In this document: in pieces, positions 26,501-41,500 of the stretch
How the letters are laid out: every line of letters starts with the position of its first letter
Position numbering within the stretch: position 1 is the first letter of the stretch
DNA from: Tyto alba
Taxonomy: Eukaryota; Chordata; Aves; Strigiformes; Tytonidae
DNA: 64,000 nt
Direction of reading: 5' to 3'
Assembly (NCBI RefSeq): GCF_018691265.1
Contig: NW_024881296.1
Coordinates: 11,563,427-11,627,426, forward strand
Position numbers and translations under genes: made by a program
The notes under the pieces: model-generated
Seen by the model: only the letters and a program-made list of their open reading frames with translations
The model's database searches: none
Told to the model about the DNA's origin: nothing

Positions 26501-29500
26501 CTTCCCAAACATGCATAACTTTGTGATTGTACAACCACCTGTTTGTGTGGCATCCTGGGCTAATTACTACCTTGCTGACACACTATACTGGGAAAGGGAA
26601 CACTTCATGAACATTTCTGTCATTCTTGCAGAGGGACTATGGTATTTTTCCCTGCTTCACTGTAATTTCAGTATATACGTTCTATAATATGGGTTAGGAT
26701 CACTCTCATATAAAAAGGAAAGTTTTCATAAATAGAAGAATTTGCACTACACAAGAAAGGGTCTCCATGAAATCAAACTCTTTTAGCTAGATGTGTATAT
26801 ATGAACATAGTTTTTATACTTTCACAGTATTTTAAAATAGGTACACAACAAATCACTGTTTTATCAGCACACCATTACAACAGGGAGTGTAAAGAAAATC
26901 TTACATTCCTAAACACATTCAGCACCAAATTTCAAAGCTACCGAATAGAGTAAGATCCCCCTCCATCCTCCCCACTTGCCTGTTCCACAGGTCAAGATCT
27001 TGTCTCACTGAGGGGCTACAGCCTCTCCCTGCAACACCTTCCCTCAAGGAAGAGGCTGCAGGGACGGGAGATGTTCTTTCAGCTGTATTGAAAAGCCCTA
27101 CTTACAAAGAAAGAACTTACTATGATTGAGAGCAAAAAGAATGCTTTTAACCCAAACAAGACACTGTCATATAGAAAAATCCAGAAAATGTATAAAAAGC
27201 ATCAAAAGAATGCAATACTATTGCTAAAGCACTTTAATTGAATTCTTAGTGGATACAGAATGCTCTTTAGGCAGAAAAATATGGCCATTCCATGAACTGT
27301 TGCAAGGAATAATTGATGATGAATATTTCCAATTTAGAAACCAAACTTTATTTTTCTACAGTGATGACTGTGTCCTTCTTGCACATTTAACAAACATAGC
27401 AGTTGTGCTGTCAGAAACAAGCCTTTATTACTCAGAGATACTATGAATTGCTCTATGAAGTGCTCTGACTTTGAATGTTTGGTTAGAAAAGAATTCTTTT
27501 TGCAAATTCACTTGCCAGTTGCTGCAATATAATTTGATATACTTGCTAATACACACCTCTCAATTCACTTTTCTCCAGGAGAGATCTATAAACAACTGAT
27601 CTGCATACCCTGTTGGGATCTGTCTATCAAGGTCTGCCACCAATGTTGGTTGTTCCAGGAATATAAACTGGAGTACAGAATTCTCTAAGCACTTCGTTGA
27701 ATATCAACAATCATACTGTAGGTATACAATTGTACATATCTGCTACTTTCTATCTGAGCTCCTCAATCTTTTATTTTCTCTTTGTATAGTGCTACACCTT
27801 TGATGAAGAATGAAAAATGATTCACATCTTTTTTTTTTCATATAATCCATGTTAGGACACTCATTTGAGAAGCAGGAGGTATCTCTGAAATCTAAGCAAA
27901 GCTTCTATTTCCTGGACTATTTTTCTTGGAAATTATAAAAAAGTTGGAGGTTCAACGAAAATCAATATGATTGCTATCTGTGAAGATTGACTTCGTTTGG
28001 ACATATCTACCAGATCAGACCTTTTACATATATTTAGGGATGTAACTTGCTTCTTGAATTTAAAAATGTCTTTATTAGAAGAAAGGTGTGGAGTTATTCA
28101 GCAGTGTCTTTGGCTATGTATGTTATGTGAAGTTTAACTACTAAGATTTCTAAAGAAAATATAGGTATCTAAGCCAACAAGACAGGTTTTGTGAATTTGT
28201 CTCTGGACATACATATCAAATTGTATTTTCATTACATCTTTGGTGCTTGAATGCCTTCTGAATTTCTCCTTAAGTATTTTACAATTCTTGCAGTATGAGT
28301 ATGCACTACACCACAGTTACTTCACTTACACCATAAAGTTCTTATAATAGTAAAAGAAGCATTCATCTTTCCAAAGAGCTGCCTAGTTCGTGTCCCATCT
28401 GAAAGCGACAATTTAAAACAATAGAAGAAACAAAAGATGACTCAAAGGATCAGTCTCAAGAGCTATAACTCCAACTGCTCTGTATGTATGCCCGATCCTT
28501 CCAAGTAGTGCAAAATTTGCTCTTGATTTCTCTTATTCTATGTACAAGGTGTTATCAGATAATGTAATTTTTCCTCTTTCTATCTCCTTTGACTTTCAGT
28601 ATCCTATGCAAAGTTCAACTGCTATGAGGGGTGGAAAAGTTACTACAGAAGCAGCAGTTACCGGTAAAAATTATTCCATGCATTGATATAGAAGTTTGCA
28701 TTATGCAACAGCAAAAGCAAAATTTCTTTGTAAACTTCCCCAAAACGTAAAATGAGATTATGAAGTTGGAATGTATTTTATTGCTTGCTTTAATAAATGG
28801 CCTCACCTTCTATGATTTCAAAACCATGTGAATTTATTTCAAAAAGTAAATTATCAGAAAAATAACTGTATTTCATGAACAAGTTAATTAAACATGCTTA
28901 CATATACTTTCATCTATTGAATATAAGCCTGAATAGAAAATCAGTTACTAATCAATGCATAACAGCAGCTTCATTTTGGAAGAAATTCCCAATAATATTT
29001 CAGTTTCACCTTTTTTTAAAGTAGTCAAATTATTTATTCTAGTTCAGAATGAAAAGGCATGCTCTTTCTTCTCCTTTCATTGTGCCAGAATAGCATACAG
29101 AATTGAAAGCTAACTGGCTTTTTTCCAGTAGAGAATAAATTGCACAGGTAAGATCTCTATAAAGAACATAGGAAGTTCCTGAATTAATTTGTGCTATCCA
29201 AAATCTAAGGGCAGTAAAATAAATCTATCTCAAATCCACTCAGGAAATGCATATATTAGTTACAACTAAGTTAAGGTGTTGTAGGAGAAATACAGAGAAT
29301 TTGAAAGAAAAAAAAAATATTATCTATGGGATTCAAGATTGAGAAGTTCAGACAATGGTTTAGTTCATCTAACCTGGGCCAGGAACAAAGGGAGTGTAAG
29401 TTATATAAATTTACCAAGAAACCTAAAATTTTGGCAGAAAAATATGGACAATTTTTTTTTTCCTTTTTTAAAAATATATGTTATGTGGAATAGATAAACA

Positions 29501-32500
29501 CTTCAGAGAAATCTCTGTCACTACACCTTTACACTGGTCTGAGGACCGAAGAAGGTGGTGGGGGAAAAAATAGCAAAAACCCAAAGAACTTAGCAACAGG
29601 CAATTTTTTCTGCAGAAGGCTTGACTGCTGGGCAGAGTGCTGGGACCAGGTTTGCAGTTTAAGCAGGGAGAAAAATCACATGGCTCCACTCTGAAAGTGG
29701 TAAAGACTTGGTTTTATCAGTTGAAAATGCAGTCTTCTGAGAGACTAACTTATAGGTCAAAGATGTAGATTGCTCTGAAATTTTAACACACACGGATTCT
29801 TGAAACTCCGAAGAAATCCAGCAGCTATAACAAAAAAGGTAGAGAACACACATTACACTTGTGAATGTGACTTTGCAGGGGTGGAGGATGACAAGGAAAA
29901 AAAAAAAAACCAACAAACTAAAAAGGTGCCCAAAACTATGGAAAAAAATAATTTGTTCTACTCACCAATGTCTAACACGAAGCTATTGAACATGTTCTGC
30001 AGTTGGTACTATAACTTCACAAGTGGTGGTGTACACAGAAAAGCATTTCTACTTCTAAAACACATTTTTAGCCCTAATCTTTTAAACTTTGTTTTGATGC
30101 TGAAAATTTCAAAGTCAGCTGGAATAAGAGGAAATGCTGGAATTGCAGGAAAAAACATATCTCAAGTAGCAGACTGATAATTAGTTACTTCTTGACCACT
30201 AAACAGCACATCACTTTCAGAATATGAAGCACTCATCAACATGACATCCCTTTGTAGTTACCAGTCAATTCTGTAATGAAGAGCTGCATTAACTCCACAC
30301 CAATACAAAAGTATCAGCACAAAATTTACACTATAATTCCGTGTTAAATCATCATCTCTACGGTGAAGTGAGAGGAAGAAAACAGCAGAGGAAAAGTAAA
30401 GTAAGGTAAGCAACTCCTTTATAGTCAAGAGTGTAGATCTTAAAAGAAATAGCCTGAACATCTGGCACTCACAAGAAAGGGAGATAAAGTTGTTCATTGC
30501 TGAGGAAGAAGTTTCTATGGTTTTCAAGAAACACAGAAGGCTTTCTATGTTTCCAAGATAAGGAAGTATGCTATACTTCAGCTGAATCATGCCTGAATAA
30601 TGAAGTCTCGGGTTGGACTGTAATGATCAATCCATTAAAATCCAGTTTGGGCCAGTATTGAGAAAGATGTAAGGAGAGAAACATACTATGCAGACCAACC
30701 CAAAGTGCATTCAAGTGAAAGTTTCTTTATTATTAAATATTAAATTTTTTGTTTTATTAACATTCAGTTTAATACTGTCACTCTTCTGCCATGTCAAATG
30801 ACACTACTGTTGAGCTCATTTTTATGTTGTTTCTTCTCAATGACACAAAAGTATTTCAGGTTAACATGAGCTACTAAGAGTAAGCAAGCTGCTTACTCAA
30901 GTACATAATAATTCTTTCCACCCTTTCATAGGTTTCTTCAGAGGAAATTCTAACAAGAAGAACAGCTTTTAATACCATTTTCTAATGGAGCAGGCACAGA
31001 TGACTCCAATCTGATGTCATCTTGGTCATGACGTGTGTGATTAGCAGCCAAACTGGCCCACTGTGATACCCAGCGTTTACTTCCAGGGGCAGTAGAACCT
31101 TCCTAAGGAAGAAAAACAGCAGAAAAAAAAAATTACAGCTGTTAGATAAAAGGCATGTTCTCTTTCCAGTTTTTTCTTGAATAGATATGTCAGACATTAC
31201 TTTCCTGAAGGAAGTTAAAAAAGGAGTTTACCTCAATAAATTCTGGAGTTACCAGCCCTAGAAAGGCAAACAAACAAACAAGATCTATACAGTTGCAGAA
31301 TCAGTACAGAATAAACAGCATTCCCTAGTGCAGTGAAATTTTAAACATCAGAACCTATAAAAAATAGAACATGTGCAAATTTTAAAACCAGGTTATTTCA
31401 GTCCTCAGCTCAGAAAAGCAGGAAAAAACCATGAGGTGTCTGTGTGTGTGTTCAAAAACTAAAAACATACTTCAGGAAGGCAAGAAAGTGACATTTTACC
31501 AGTTTAGAAGACCCTTTTGTCCAGATGAAATATTGTATTTACTTAATTACAGACAGATTACCTTACGGACTGAAACAATAAGTTAATTTATGATGGAAAG
31601 GAAGGCCAGATTATTTGTTTGGCCTAAACAAAAAAAGAAGCACAGATTAGTTTTAAACCATCCTACTAGGTCAGTGAGGTTAATATGATCAGATTCTGAC
31701 CATTTTTTGCAGCTGGCCAAAAAGGAATTTAATTTACTTTCTTTTGAAAACTTGAAAATTTTTAAAATGTAAAAAAAGTTAAAAATTAAACCATCTTCTT
31801 ATGAACTAATTTCTAAATATAATACAGTATTACTGTTTTATCCAATATATTATAGTCTCTCTTGCTCACATCTCCAAAAAAAGATGGCAAGCAACTGTTG
31901 ATGCATATATATGTGCACATGTGCCACACACACATGGGCTGTATGATACCAAAGGCTTTGTAGAAGTTTATATCATCCAATTATTGGACTTAAAAGACAA
32001 AACACTGCAAATAACAGAAGTCATTGACTATAGTTCCAAAGGAGTTATATAACCATAGGCAAGTGAAACAAGAAATCACAATTCAAGGTCAACTGACCTC
32101 TTCAACAAGAGAAGGGAAGGACATTGAGATACCAGGAACTTGCTTAATAAGGAAACTTGTATGAGCTATTTCAAAGGTTAGAGGAAGCCCTGCTGCCTGT
32201 TCAAACCTTGGCATTTCTATTCAAAACACTGATTTCTGTCTAATGCCTTGGCCACTCTGTGATTCTACTCTTTGACCAGGAACCAACTCTATAAATTTTA
32301 TAACATTTATTTAGCAGAAATGAAATGGTGAACAATGTAATCTAGTGTATGATGACTTCTTTCAAATTAAAAGTTACTTACACATTTGAGAAGACATGAA
32401 TTTATGATCTTGAATTTCTCCTAATTGAATGTCCCTAATTAATGCAAACAAGTTGAACATCATGAACCTCTTTCAGAATATTATGAATATAGTCAGAGAT

Positions 32501-35500
32501 GCACCAAAACATTTGTTTGAACTATTATATAATAATGTATACTTTTCACATAATGAATTAATTTTTTAGAATCAAAATGTTATAAAATTCAAGTCTAGTA
32601 ACAGCAAAGGAAGGTAATTCAATGTTTCTGTTATTTATGGGCATTTCTGAACACAATGCAAGGAAAACGGTGGCAGAAATAATATTACAAAAACTCCATG
32701 CAAAGACACGCAGTATTTATGTACTGACAACTACTGCTGAAGTCTCATTTTTCTTTCATATCTCTAAACTTTCTTTACTCTATTTCCTGTCTATACTAGT
32801 GAACTTCCATCTTTAATAACACAATTAATTACAACCAAAACCAAACATGATAGACATCCCACTTATCTTTGCTACAGAAAACTCCAACTAGTTCCTTGTG
32901 TACCACCTAACCAATTCCAGAGATACAGATGTGATATGTATTGGAAATCTGAATTACACTTCACAACAGAGAAATATATTAAGACCTTGCATATTAACTG
33001 TAGTAAAGCAACATCATAAATTACTGTTCTCTGAAAGTAATTACACTGCCAAAAAACAATTTTCTACATAGCAGTGGATGTAAATGTGTGGTTTGCCAGC
33101 TCTGTATATAGAAGCACAAACAACAAAGCTGTAAAAAGCAGTTTCTTTTGATAATAGTTTAAGCATATCCAAAAGGTGAAAGGCTTTTAAAAAACACTTT
33201 AAAAATGTCACATTCAGTTATTCTAATTGTCTTCCTAAAATCCATATCAATTTGCACCTTACAGGTTCTCAAGTAAGCAATCCTCCAAACCTTCTCCTGA
33301 ATACCAGAAGGAATTTCCTACTTTTTCAGAAAAGCTGGGTTTACGTAAGAGATACCAGACTTTTAACTTCATGTTAAATCTCCTTTTTCTTATGCTTACA
33401 AACTAAATTGGAGTAACAGATCTTCTGAAAATGTACCAACAGTTTTCTGTGGACTTGTAAGATTTACTGTTTCAGGCTCTATATCTGAAAAAAACCCCAA
33501 ACATGCACACGAGAACTGGATGCATCTCTAATACTTGGCATTTCAGAGCAGAATAGTATTTTTTAAAAAATAAATTTCAACAAGCTGAATAAAAAAACCA
33601 AACAACAACAACAACAACAAAAAGTAATTTCAGACACATACTGCAGTCATCTCATGTTGTAAGAATCACATTACACCATCCTTTCACAAACTGAAATGCT
33701 GTCTTGAAAGCACTTCTTTCAGTCCCTCCCCACTCTACCTGCTTCAGAACTATATTCTTCCAGGGGTGATGATTTTTTTTCAAATTTCCATACTCACTTT
33801 ATTTACCTCCAATGTCTTCACATTTGCTCCTGGAATTACACTGACATCTATCTCAAATAGTTCTTTTTCCTTCTGTTGCATTTACTCCATGTATACAGCA
33901 AAACCCAAAAACCGTACCCATCTCAGCTACTACTTTGCTAGACTAAATTAATTATACCAGTCTGTTCTTGTAACGTAAATCTCCAGTCCCTTAATAATCT
34001 CAATAAACCTCTTTGTACCTTCTTTAGTTTTGTATTCACCCTTCTTAATCAACAATGGTAGCAATTCTAGTGCCAGTATTTCAGAGAAAGTTTCACCAAC
34101 ACTTTCTACCATGGCAACAACACTGCCTTTTTCTACTAACTATGTATTTTCCAGGGTATCCAAAAGTCATTTTTGCCTCTTCACAGCCTTAAGACATTGG
34201 TGACACAATAATCCTACGTTTCAGTATAGCATCTAAGTTCAAATAGAATGTAAGTATCAAACTTCAGACTGCATGGTTTGCTCTACAGAAGAACAGGAAA
34301 TTCATGTAATTAGAGAGGAGAAACAAAAGGAAATACAGTCTCTAAATACACAAGGCACTTCTTCACTTCTAAGAAGCAATCTAGCAAATATGTACATGAA
34401 ATAGACTCAGTAGACAGAATGTCAGCAGTATTATTTATTTTATCTTCCGTGGAAAAGACATGAAATGGGCATTTAAAACAGGAAAAGGAAAACTGAAGTC
34501 AATGGCACTGATGACACTGTAGACGTAGAACCATGTTCCTAACTGTGCTGCAGTCTTAAAAAAATTTTAACCCCTCTCCCCAGTCCAAACAAAAACCAGG
34601 TATGTCCTTAAGCAGCACATCAAAGACAATGTTGATAATCCATAATTTAAGAACTGTGGTTAGTGTGGACAACTAGCCTCTGAAAATTTAATGAAAGCTG
34701 GATAGATAAATCATAGCCCAAATATCTGCAGTATTTTTATTAATCAAGCTCACACAGTAAGAATAAATAACAACAACAACAGCAATATTGTCTTTGTTCT
34801 CTGTCTTATTTAATTTTTGTTCTTAAATCACACTTACCTTGGTTGGGAAGTGGCAGCTCATAATGTAGAAAACAAAAACATTTAAATATTTTAAATAGAT
34901 GGATTTAGTATTTTTATTGCCTATCTGTAATCATTGAAAAGGCAAGAACCCGTGTATGCAGGCTCAATCCAACTGTCATACATTCACTCTGCATTTTATT
35001 TAGTCTCATGACATACACTACTCCAAGGTACCAAAGCTTGTCCCATCAAAGGAAAATCTGAGAATTTCTTTATAAGGAAAGCATTTTTTTAGGTCTTTTC
35101 CAAATATGTTATTCATGATACTTCACAAGTCCTGTAAAGTTAAGATATTTTAGTTCAGAATAAACTTTCAACCCCCAAATTGTTTTTATAAACTCTTCAT
35201 AATTTCCCAAGCCATCTTTTCCATCTTCCTGAATGGAAATATCTTAAATTTTTATTATCGGCTTTTTCTATGTAAATCATGTTCTGAATTCACATAATTC
35301 TGCTAAATCATCTATAGGTACAACTGTGATGGGTAGCTGGAACAAGGTCACCCCACAATGTGAGTGGATGCAAGCCTGAAACATTGAGCTACCCTGAGGT
35401 TACCTGACTATTTAGTCAAGATCTTCAATAAGGTCTATTAACTTAGGATCTGCAGCTCAGTAATGCAGTCAGTCTTCCAAAAAGCACAAGCAAAAAGTTT

Positions 35501-38500
35501 GTATACGAGAACATGATTCCCACATACTTCACAAATCAAACATGTTGTCCTCTCCCTTTCCTAATGATAAAGCAAAATGAGTGTAAGTTTTTCTAATACG
35601 ACTTTAAATATTACAATTTTCTCTCAATAGTTATCCTCAGGATTGTTTTCCCATTATGATACTACAAAACACACCTCAGTTTTTCTGAATTATCTTCTTT
35701 TTCACTTCTGTATGCATACCAACTGACTTCTATTTTTAACTTTCTCTGGTAATCTTTTTTCCATCTTCATCTGACCTCAACTCTTTTACACTAATTCTTG
35801 CTATACCCACATTGCTTATGTTAGTTTTGCTCCTTTACCTAGCAATCAATTTTCATTTTTTCTCCTATCATGCCACATAATGATCTTGTAAATTAAGACT
35901 ATGCCAAATAACTCATTCCCTTCCCAATATAAAGACCTTTTTATTCAGCAAAGCATCCATAACACAGCAACAAAAGGGCACCATTCTTGTAATGTCAATC
36001 TAAATCGAAGTGATTTTTAGTATGCCATAGCCAGAATGATTCTTAAACCTGCCCTATGATTGCTGAAGTCTCAATCTTCTAAAATCAAACCCTGTTGTTT
36101 GCAAAATATGACACCTGGAAAGCTCAATTATGTTCATAAAATAAACCACATATTCTGCTGCTGCTTATGAAATTACAGAAATGGAAAAATATCAATACTT
36201 TTAATAATCTTGAAAATTGGTATGGCACAAATGAGCTGAATGCTGCAAAAGGCACGGAAGAGAGAGAGAGAGAGATTGTGGTTATAGATTTATGCAAAGA
36301 AACAAGGTGGAAAGGAAAGTTTGTCAAATTCTTCCACACAATATGCCCACGCTGTATGACATTAATTTACTCAAACAAGTAAACTTAGAGAAACTATAGA
36401 AAAATACTAATCCAGATACAGTAACATACTTAATGTATCAAGAATGTGCAGTAGCTAAAATACAACTATGATAAAGCTTATGTCTAAGAGAAACAGATTC
36501 CTAGATACTAAAAACAATGGATTTGCATGGCAGGCACACAAAGTCATACTTTAAACTCTTGCTATATTCCAGAAAATTTGCTTATTTACAAAGTTTGCTA
36601 ATTTACATGACCATACTTCAGAAACGGTTTGCCATGGCAATTAAAGTGTGGTGTGCTTTGTTACTGTTACCAGATTAATTCTGCTCCACCATGAGTCCGT
36701 TCTGTTCCCAACACATTGCAAGTTATAGTTTATCTATCACAATGATATCAGAATGTCTCCCAATATTTCAGTATGAAATACGATTACCATCTCGTTTGTG
36801 TCTATATTCTGAGTGATATATAATGAACAGGCATTTTGCTTTGCCTAATCTTTCACCAAGTGATTAAATTATACTGATTCTGAGGCAACTAATGTAAGCG
36901 ACTTCTCATGAGTGGCATCTCACTTAAGAACTCAAACTGTAAATGCAAAAACCCGAAGACCTCTCTGGCTTTGGAAAAAATCTGAAATGTATTATCCACC
37001 ATTTTTTTCCCTAGCTGATGTTGTATCACACATTAAATGCATACACCTTATTTCTGATTTTTAATATAGTTACTTGCTTTGGGCTATAAAACATCATCAG
37101 CTTTTCCTCAGTTCAGCTGCATAACTTACAAGAAGTGTGTACTGTGTGTATGTTGCAGATACAAGGTTGCAAGGAAGCTCCTGCTACATTTCCAGTACAC
37201 TGGTGTCAGTGCACACAGCAAGGTAGCAAAGTTTAAAACACTTTCATAATGTAATATCCCTTCTCCTACAGAGAAGTTCTGATAATGCAATAAAGGCCTA
37301 AGAAAAATAAAATACTTATAGATCTGAGCTAATATTTTCGAGGTAAGGCTTTGTTTGCTGTTTAATGCTTACTGGTCAGTTATTAGTGCTCTCTCTTATT
37401 GGAAGAAAAAAGAAGACCATCAAAAATTAAATTCTACCTCTGTGTCAAGAAATCCAGTTGTACTCAGTGGTCTTTTTTCTTCCAGCACTACTGTAGCAGA
37501 ATTTATAGCCCAATCTTTTACTAAATCTTTCTGGTTCTCGTTGATAACAGGCCTATTATAATCCTGGCTGTCATCCACTCCAAATACCTGAAAATGAAAC
37601 AAACCATTATATATATTAACCCAATACCATCCTGATACAATGTTCAATGTTAATGGATGGATGTTGGCATGCTGGATAGTGAGTTTAAACAGGGTTTGTT
37701 GTATTATGCTTATCTGTCATCTTGGTGAAATCTACAGATTAAATGGAAGAAATACCTACAGCAATTCAAAAAAGGGCATAAGTCTATGTCAACACTGTGA
37801 AAATTTGAGGAATGGTCAGATATGAAAAAATGACTTGATGAAAGAAACAAGAGGTAAAGGCAAAATCATTACAAAAACCATTTTACAGTTCATTTCCCAA
37901 TTAAGGAAAAAAACAATAACTGGAACCACCAAATTTTTCAATTTTTGCTATTACCTACTGAAAACAAGAAATACAAATGCTTGCATCTTCTACTAATATG
38001 ATTATTGAATTATTTCTCTAATACAAACAGAATTTCAGTTTTTCATTTGTCAGAGACTTAGCAGATGTTAGAAGTCCACCAGGTCTCACAAACCATGTAG
38101 ATTCATCTCATTCAAGATGTGACTTGCCATACTTCTTCTACTACACTGTTTCCTACTGACACTCATATTATCCCTTTCCACTTCTGATAGAATAATTTTC
38201 CCATGACATTTTAAAACCATTTCTCAGAGAAAAACATTAGAAAAATGTTCTTACCGAGGCAATTTAGTAATAAGGACTTAAGCAGGAGAGCCAGATATTG
38301 CCTGTCAAATTTCTCATGATTCATAGATATTAAAGAATATGAATTGCTTTCAGAATTGATGTATATTTCAAAAATATTTTAGAGAATATTTTGTACCTTG
38401 GAAACATATAATTTATAAAATTTATAAATTTTTGCCTAGGGAATAAATTCACTACTTTACTTCTAAGGATTTGGACATTAAAAAAAAATACAGAATAGAA

Positions 38501-41500
38501 ATGGGAAGACCCCACACACATTAAAATTGGCTGCTAAAAAGAAACTGTTAACATCAAAAATTGTTTTATCTTAAAGAGAAGGACAAAGAAAAAGAAAGAA
38601 GGAAATGACCTTCACAAATGTTATCCTCCTGTAAAAAATCCTACTAGAGCAAAAGAGAAAAAGATATACAGAATTATTTTTTCCCCAAAACTGTTCTGGT
38701 TCAGGTTTGCACAGCAAAGCTAGAGGACTGGTTTCTTATAATTCTCATCAAGGTTAGTGTATTTAAAATGGATTCGCCACTAGATGGCCACAAATCACAA
38801 TGTTTTTTAGTCTCTGAGAAGCAGATGAAGGAAAAAAAGGAAAAAAAATTAGGCACCCTGTCATTCAACTCCTGATTATGCTCTTCAGAATCATGTTGCT
38901 ATTGCATTTATACATTTATAACTGAGGAAGTTCTTGAAATGTGTTGAACTTGTATTTTGCTCTTGTGCGAAGAGCCTGCTTTCTGCAATTCTAAAATTCA
39001 GGTAATTATTCCCAATTTTCAATTAATACATAAATCATGTCTAGATACACTTATGCACCAATTACTTAGGAGTATTTCAGAAATATTTATTTTCTTAAAA
39101 AAAGTGTGATATAAGTTTTATTTTTAACGATACACTTTTGATTTGCACAGTTGTAGCAATTTTTTAAGATACAAACCATTTATCGTCCACTGCCTCCTTT
39201 CTTTGATTGTATCGCTATTCTGCAGCCACTTTTTTCTTTGTTTAACATAGTTCCACTGATTACAGTTTTACATGTTCTTTTAAATGAAATTCTGATTTTA
39301 TCACATAAACACCTAAAGGCAAATAGGAATTCAACACTTTCATATGTAATCAGCACTACAGAAGTAAATTGCTGACTGCAAAGTGCTTCGTATTATCTGG
39401 TGGCACATTCATTTAGCATGTCAAATTTCTCTACTTGTATCACAAATGACAGCATCTAAGGCTCCTTTCTTTTAGTCCTACATTTCTAGTACTGAAGTCC
39501 TATTAAAGTAATTTTTGTTTCTATTACTGAAATTACTGCAAACCTAAATTTTAATATTGCCTAGGTCAGAAGAGATAAGCAAAATATTTGGGGACACTAT
39601 TATTAGAAAGAAAGGGAAAGGATCTTCTTCAATATAAGCGTATTTCTAGAGTACACATTCATTCTACATCTAGGAACACTGGTATGTACATGTACCTGCC
39701 CTAAGTTCCATTGCTACACAACTGTAAAGCTCCTCTTCTCATCAAGAAAAAAGAGATTCACACAGTGTGATCTAGCCCAAAGACTAAATTTCAGAACTGT
39801 GCTATACAAAAACCCTTTTAAAACAATGCCATTAATACATAATTAAGACTTTAATATGAGTACTATGCAAAAGATAAAACAACTCACGTTCAGTATTTGA
39901 CAAAATTTAAATATCATTTACACATCTGTCACACATTTGCAGAAGATGAATACTATCAGAATTTCAGGATTAACTGATTCACTTACACTGTTCAACAAAC
40001 AATGAGAATATATCCTCAAAAGAAACAGTCATTAATCTGAACAATAATCTGAAGGTTTCTGTTGGAAATTGTCTCACTAACATTTGGAAAAACATAATTT
40101 GTACTTTATGGGTTGCTATGATAAGGTCTGTGTGCAAATAGTGGGCTGCTGTGATTAAAGCCTGAATGGATAGAGACCTGTATCCTTCTACAAAGACTGA
40201 ATAACGTTCTTCAAGGCTTCCAATTCTTCACACATTTATGTTCTTTAAATATCTTCATGATTTCAAAATCATTTAAGGGAGGTCTAGGAGATCACTTAAC
40301 CAAATCAAAAAACTCCTGAGGAAATGCTGATAACACTCATCGCTGCATCTCTTTTTATACAAAAAGACAGAAGTTACTTTCTGTAAAGCCTGTATTTGTC
40401 AGAAGCAGCAGCTACAGCTTTAAACAGAAGCAACTACCACATGTATTTCAATTAACTGTGTTTTGGGGAAGATGAAGCCAGATTCCATGATACAGGCTTG
40501 CACATGGCCTGGAGGTGTTTGAAAAATGAGAAGAATGCCTTTTTTTTGTTTTATTTTTGATAAAGGAGGTAAAGGGATTCTATGCATTCATATATGACTT
40601 CAAGAACTCTCCTAACCATCTCAAATCACACATATCCAGCATACAGCTGCCAATGAAAAAAGAAGTTTCCTAAACCTTTTACACTTTTTTATATCACTGT
40701 AAACAATAAATATTTTCACAAAATCTTGATCTTGCATTTTTGGATAGAGTGTGCAGAATGAGGATTAATAAGTTTATTTTATAACTTAGGTAGCTGTATG
40801 TAACACCATGAAGAAAAGAATCCCCAGAAATATATATATTAAAAAAAACCAAAAAAAACAACCAAAAAAACAGATATTAATACTGTTTTTTAAACAGATG
40901 TAATTTAAAAATTAAACAACCAAAGAAAGAAATTTCCAAGATAACAGCTTCCTACAAGCAATCATTCTGGAAAGTTTTCTCCCTGCTCTGCCCTATTATT
41001 GCTTATGAAATTGTATTTTAGCAGAAAGACTAGATTATTTCATCCTGAATGCTTCAAGTTTCATAAAGTTACAAAACAAAAAACAAGGCAATAATTTTCA
41101 CAGAATCCCCAAAATGTGATTGACGCTGTAAAATCTAGGCACTGACCAATCTGCACCATTACACGGGGTTCCTGCAGGGTCTCTGCCACACAGCTATAAT
41201 GGTGGAACTGTGAGAAACGTTGTATAAACTGTGGTGGTGGTGTTTAAAAATAACTACTTTATTGTTATGAAGAATGAAACAATTACCATTGCAAATCAGG
41301 ACATTATGAATGGCAAGGGAATGACGACCACAGGATTGTTGCAGGAAGTCAAGCCCCATTTATGAAATGTAGTCCACACAATTTTGTTTAACTTGCAATC
41401 CAGCTGACCTCCTAAACAAATGGATTAACAGGCAATAGTCAGACTGGATGCTGTTTTGGTCCCCTCAATAAACGAAAGACATTGTCTAACTGGAGGGAGC

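Larger units (their letters stand above)
31103..37437 (-). other. CEP170: CEP170 intron
   Basis: 6.3 kb, phase 0. It holds AAC and AG microsatellites and a splice-bounded 26-nt segment (31232-31257) with an in-frame stop. No gene recognised. Confidence 0.85.

Noticed and set aside
34838..34856. 19-nt segment before a near-perfect donor CCAAG/GTAAGTG
   Set aside because: Length breaks the frame of the phase 0 intron and the acceptor (ATTATGAG) is weak; probably a decoy donor.
38398..38436. 39-nt phase-0 segment between TTCCCTAG and CCAAG/GTACAA
   Set aside because: Frame fits but the peptide is low-complexity Lys/Tyr/Phe from AT-rich repeats and the donor is mediocre.
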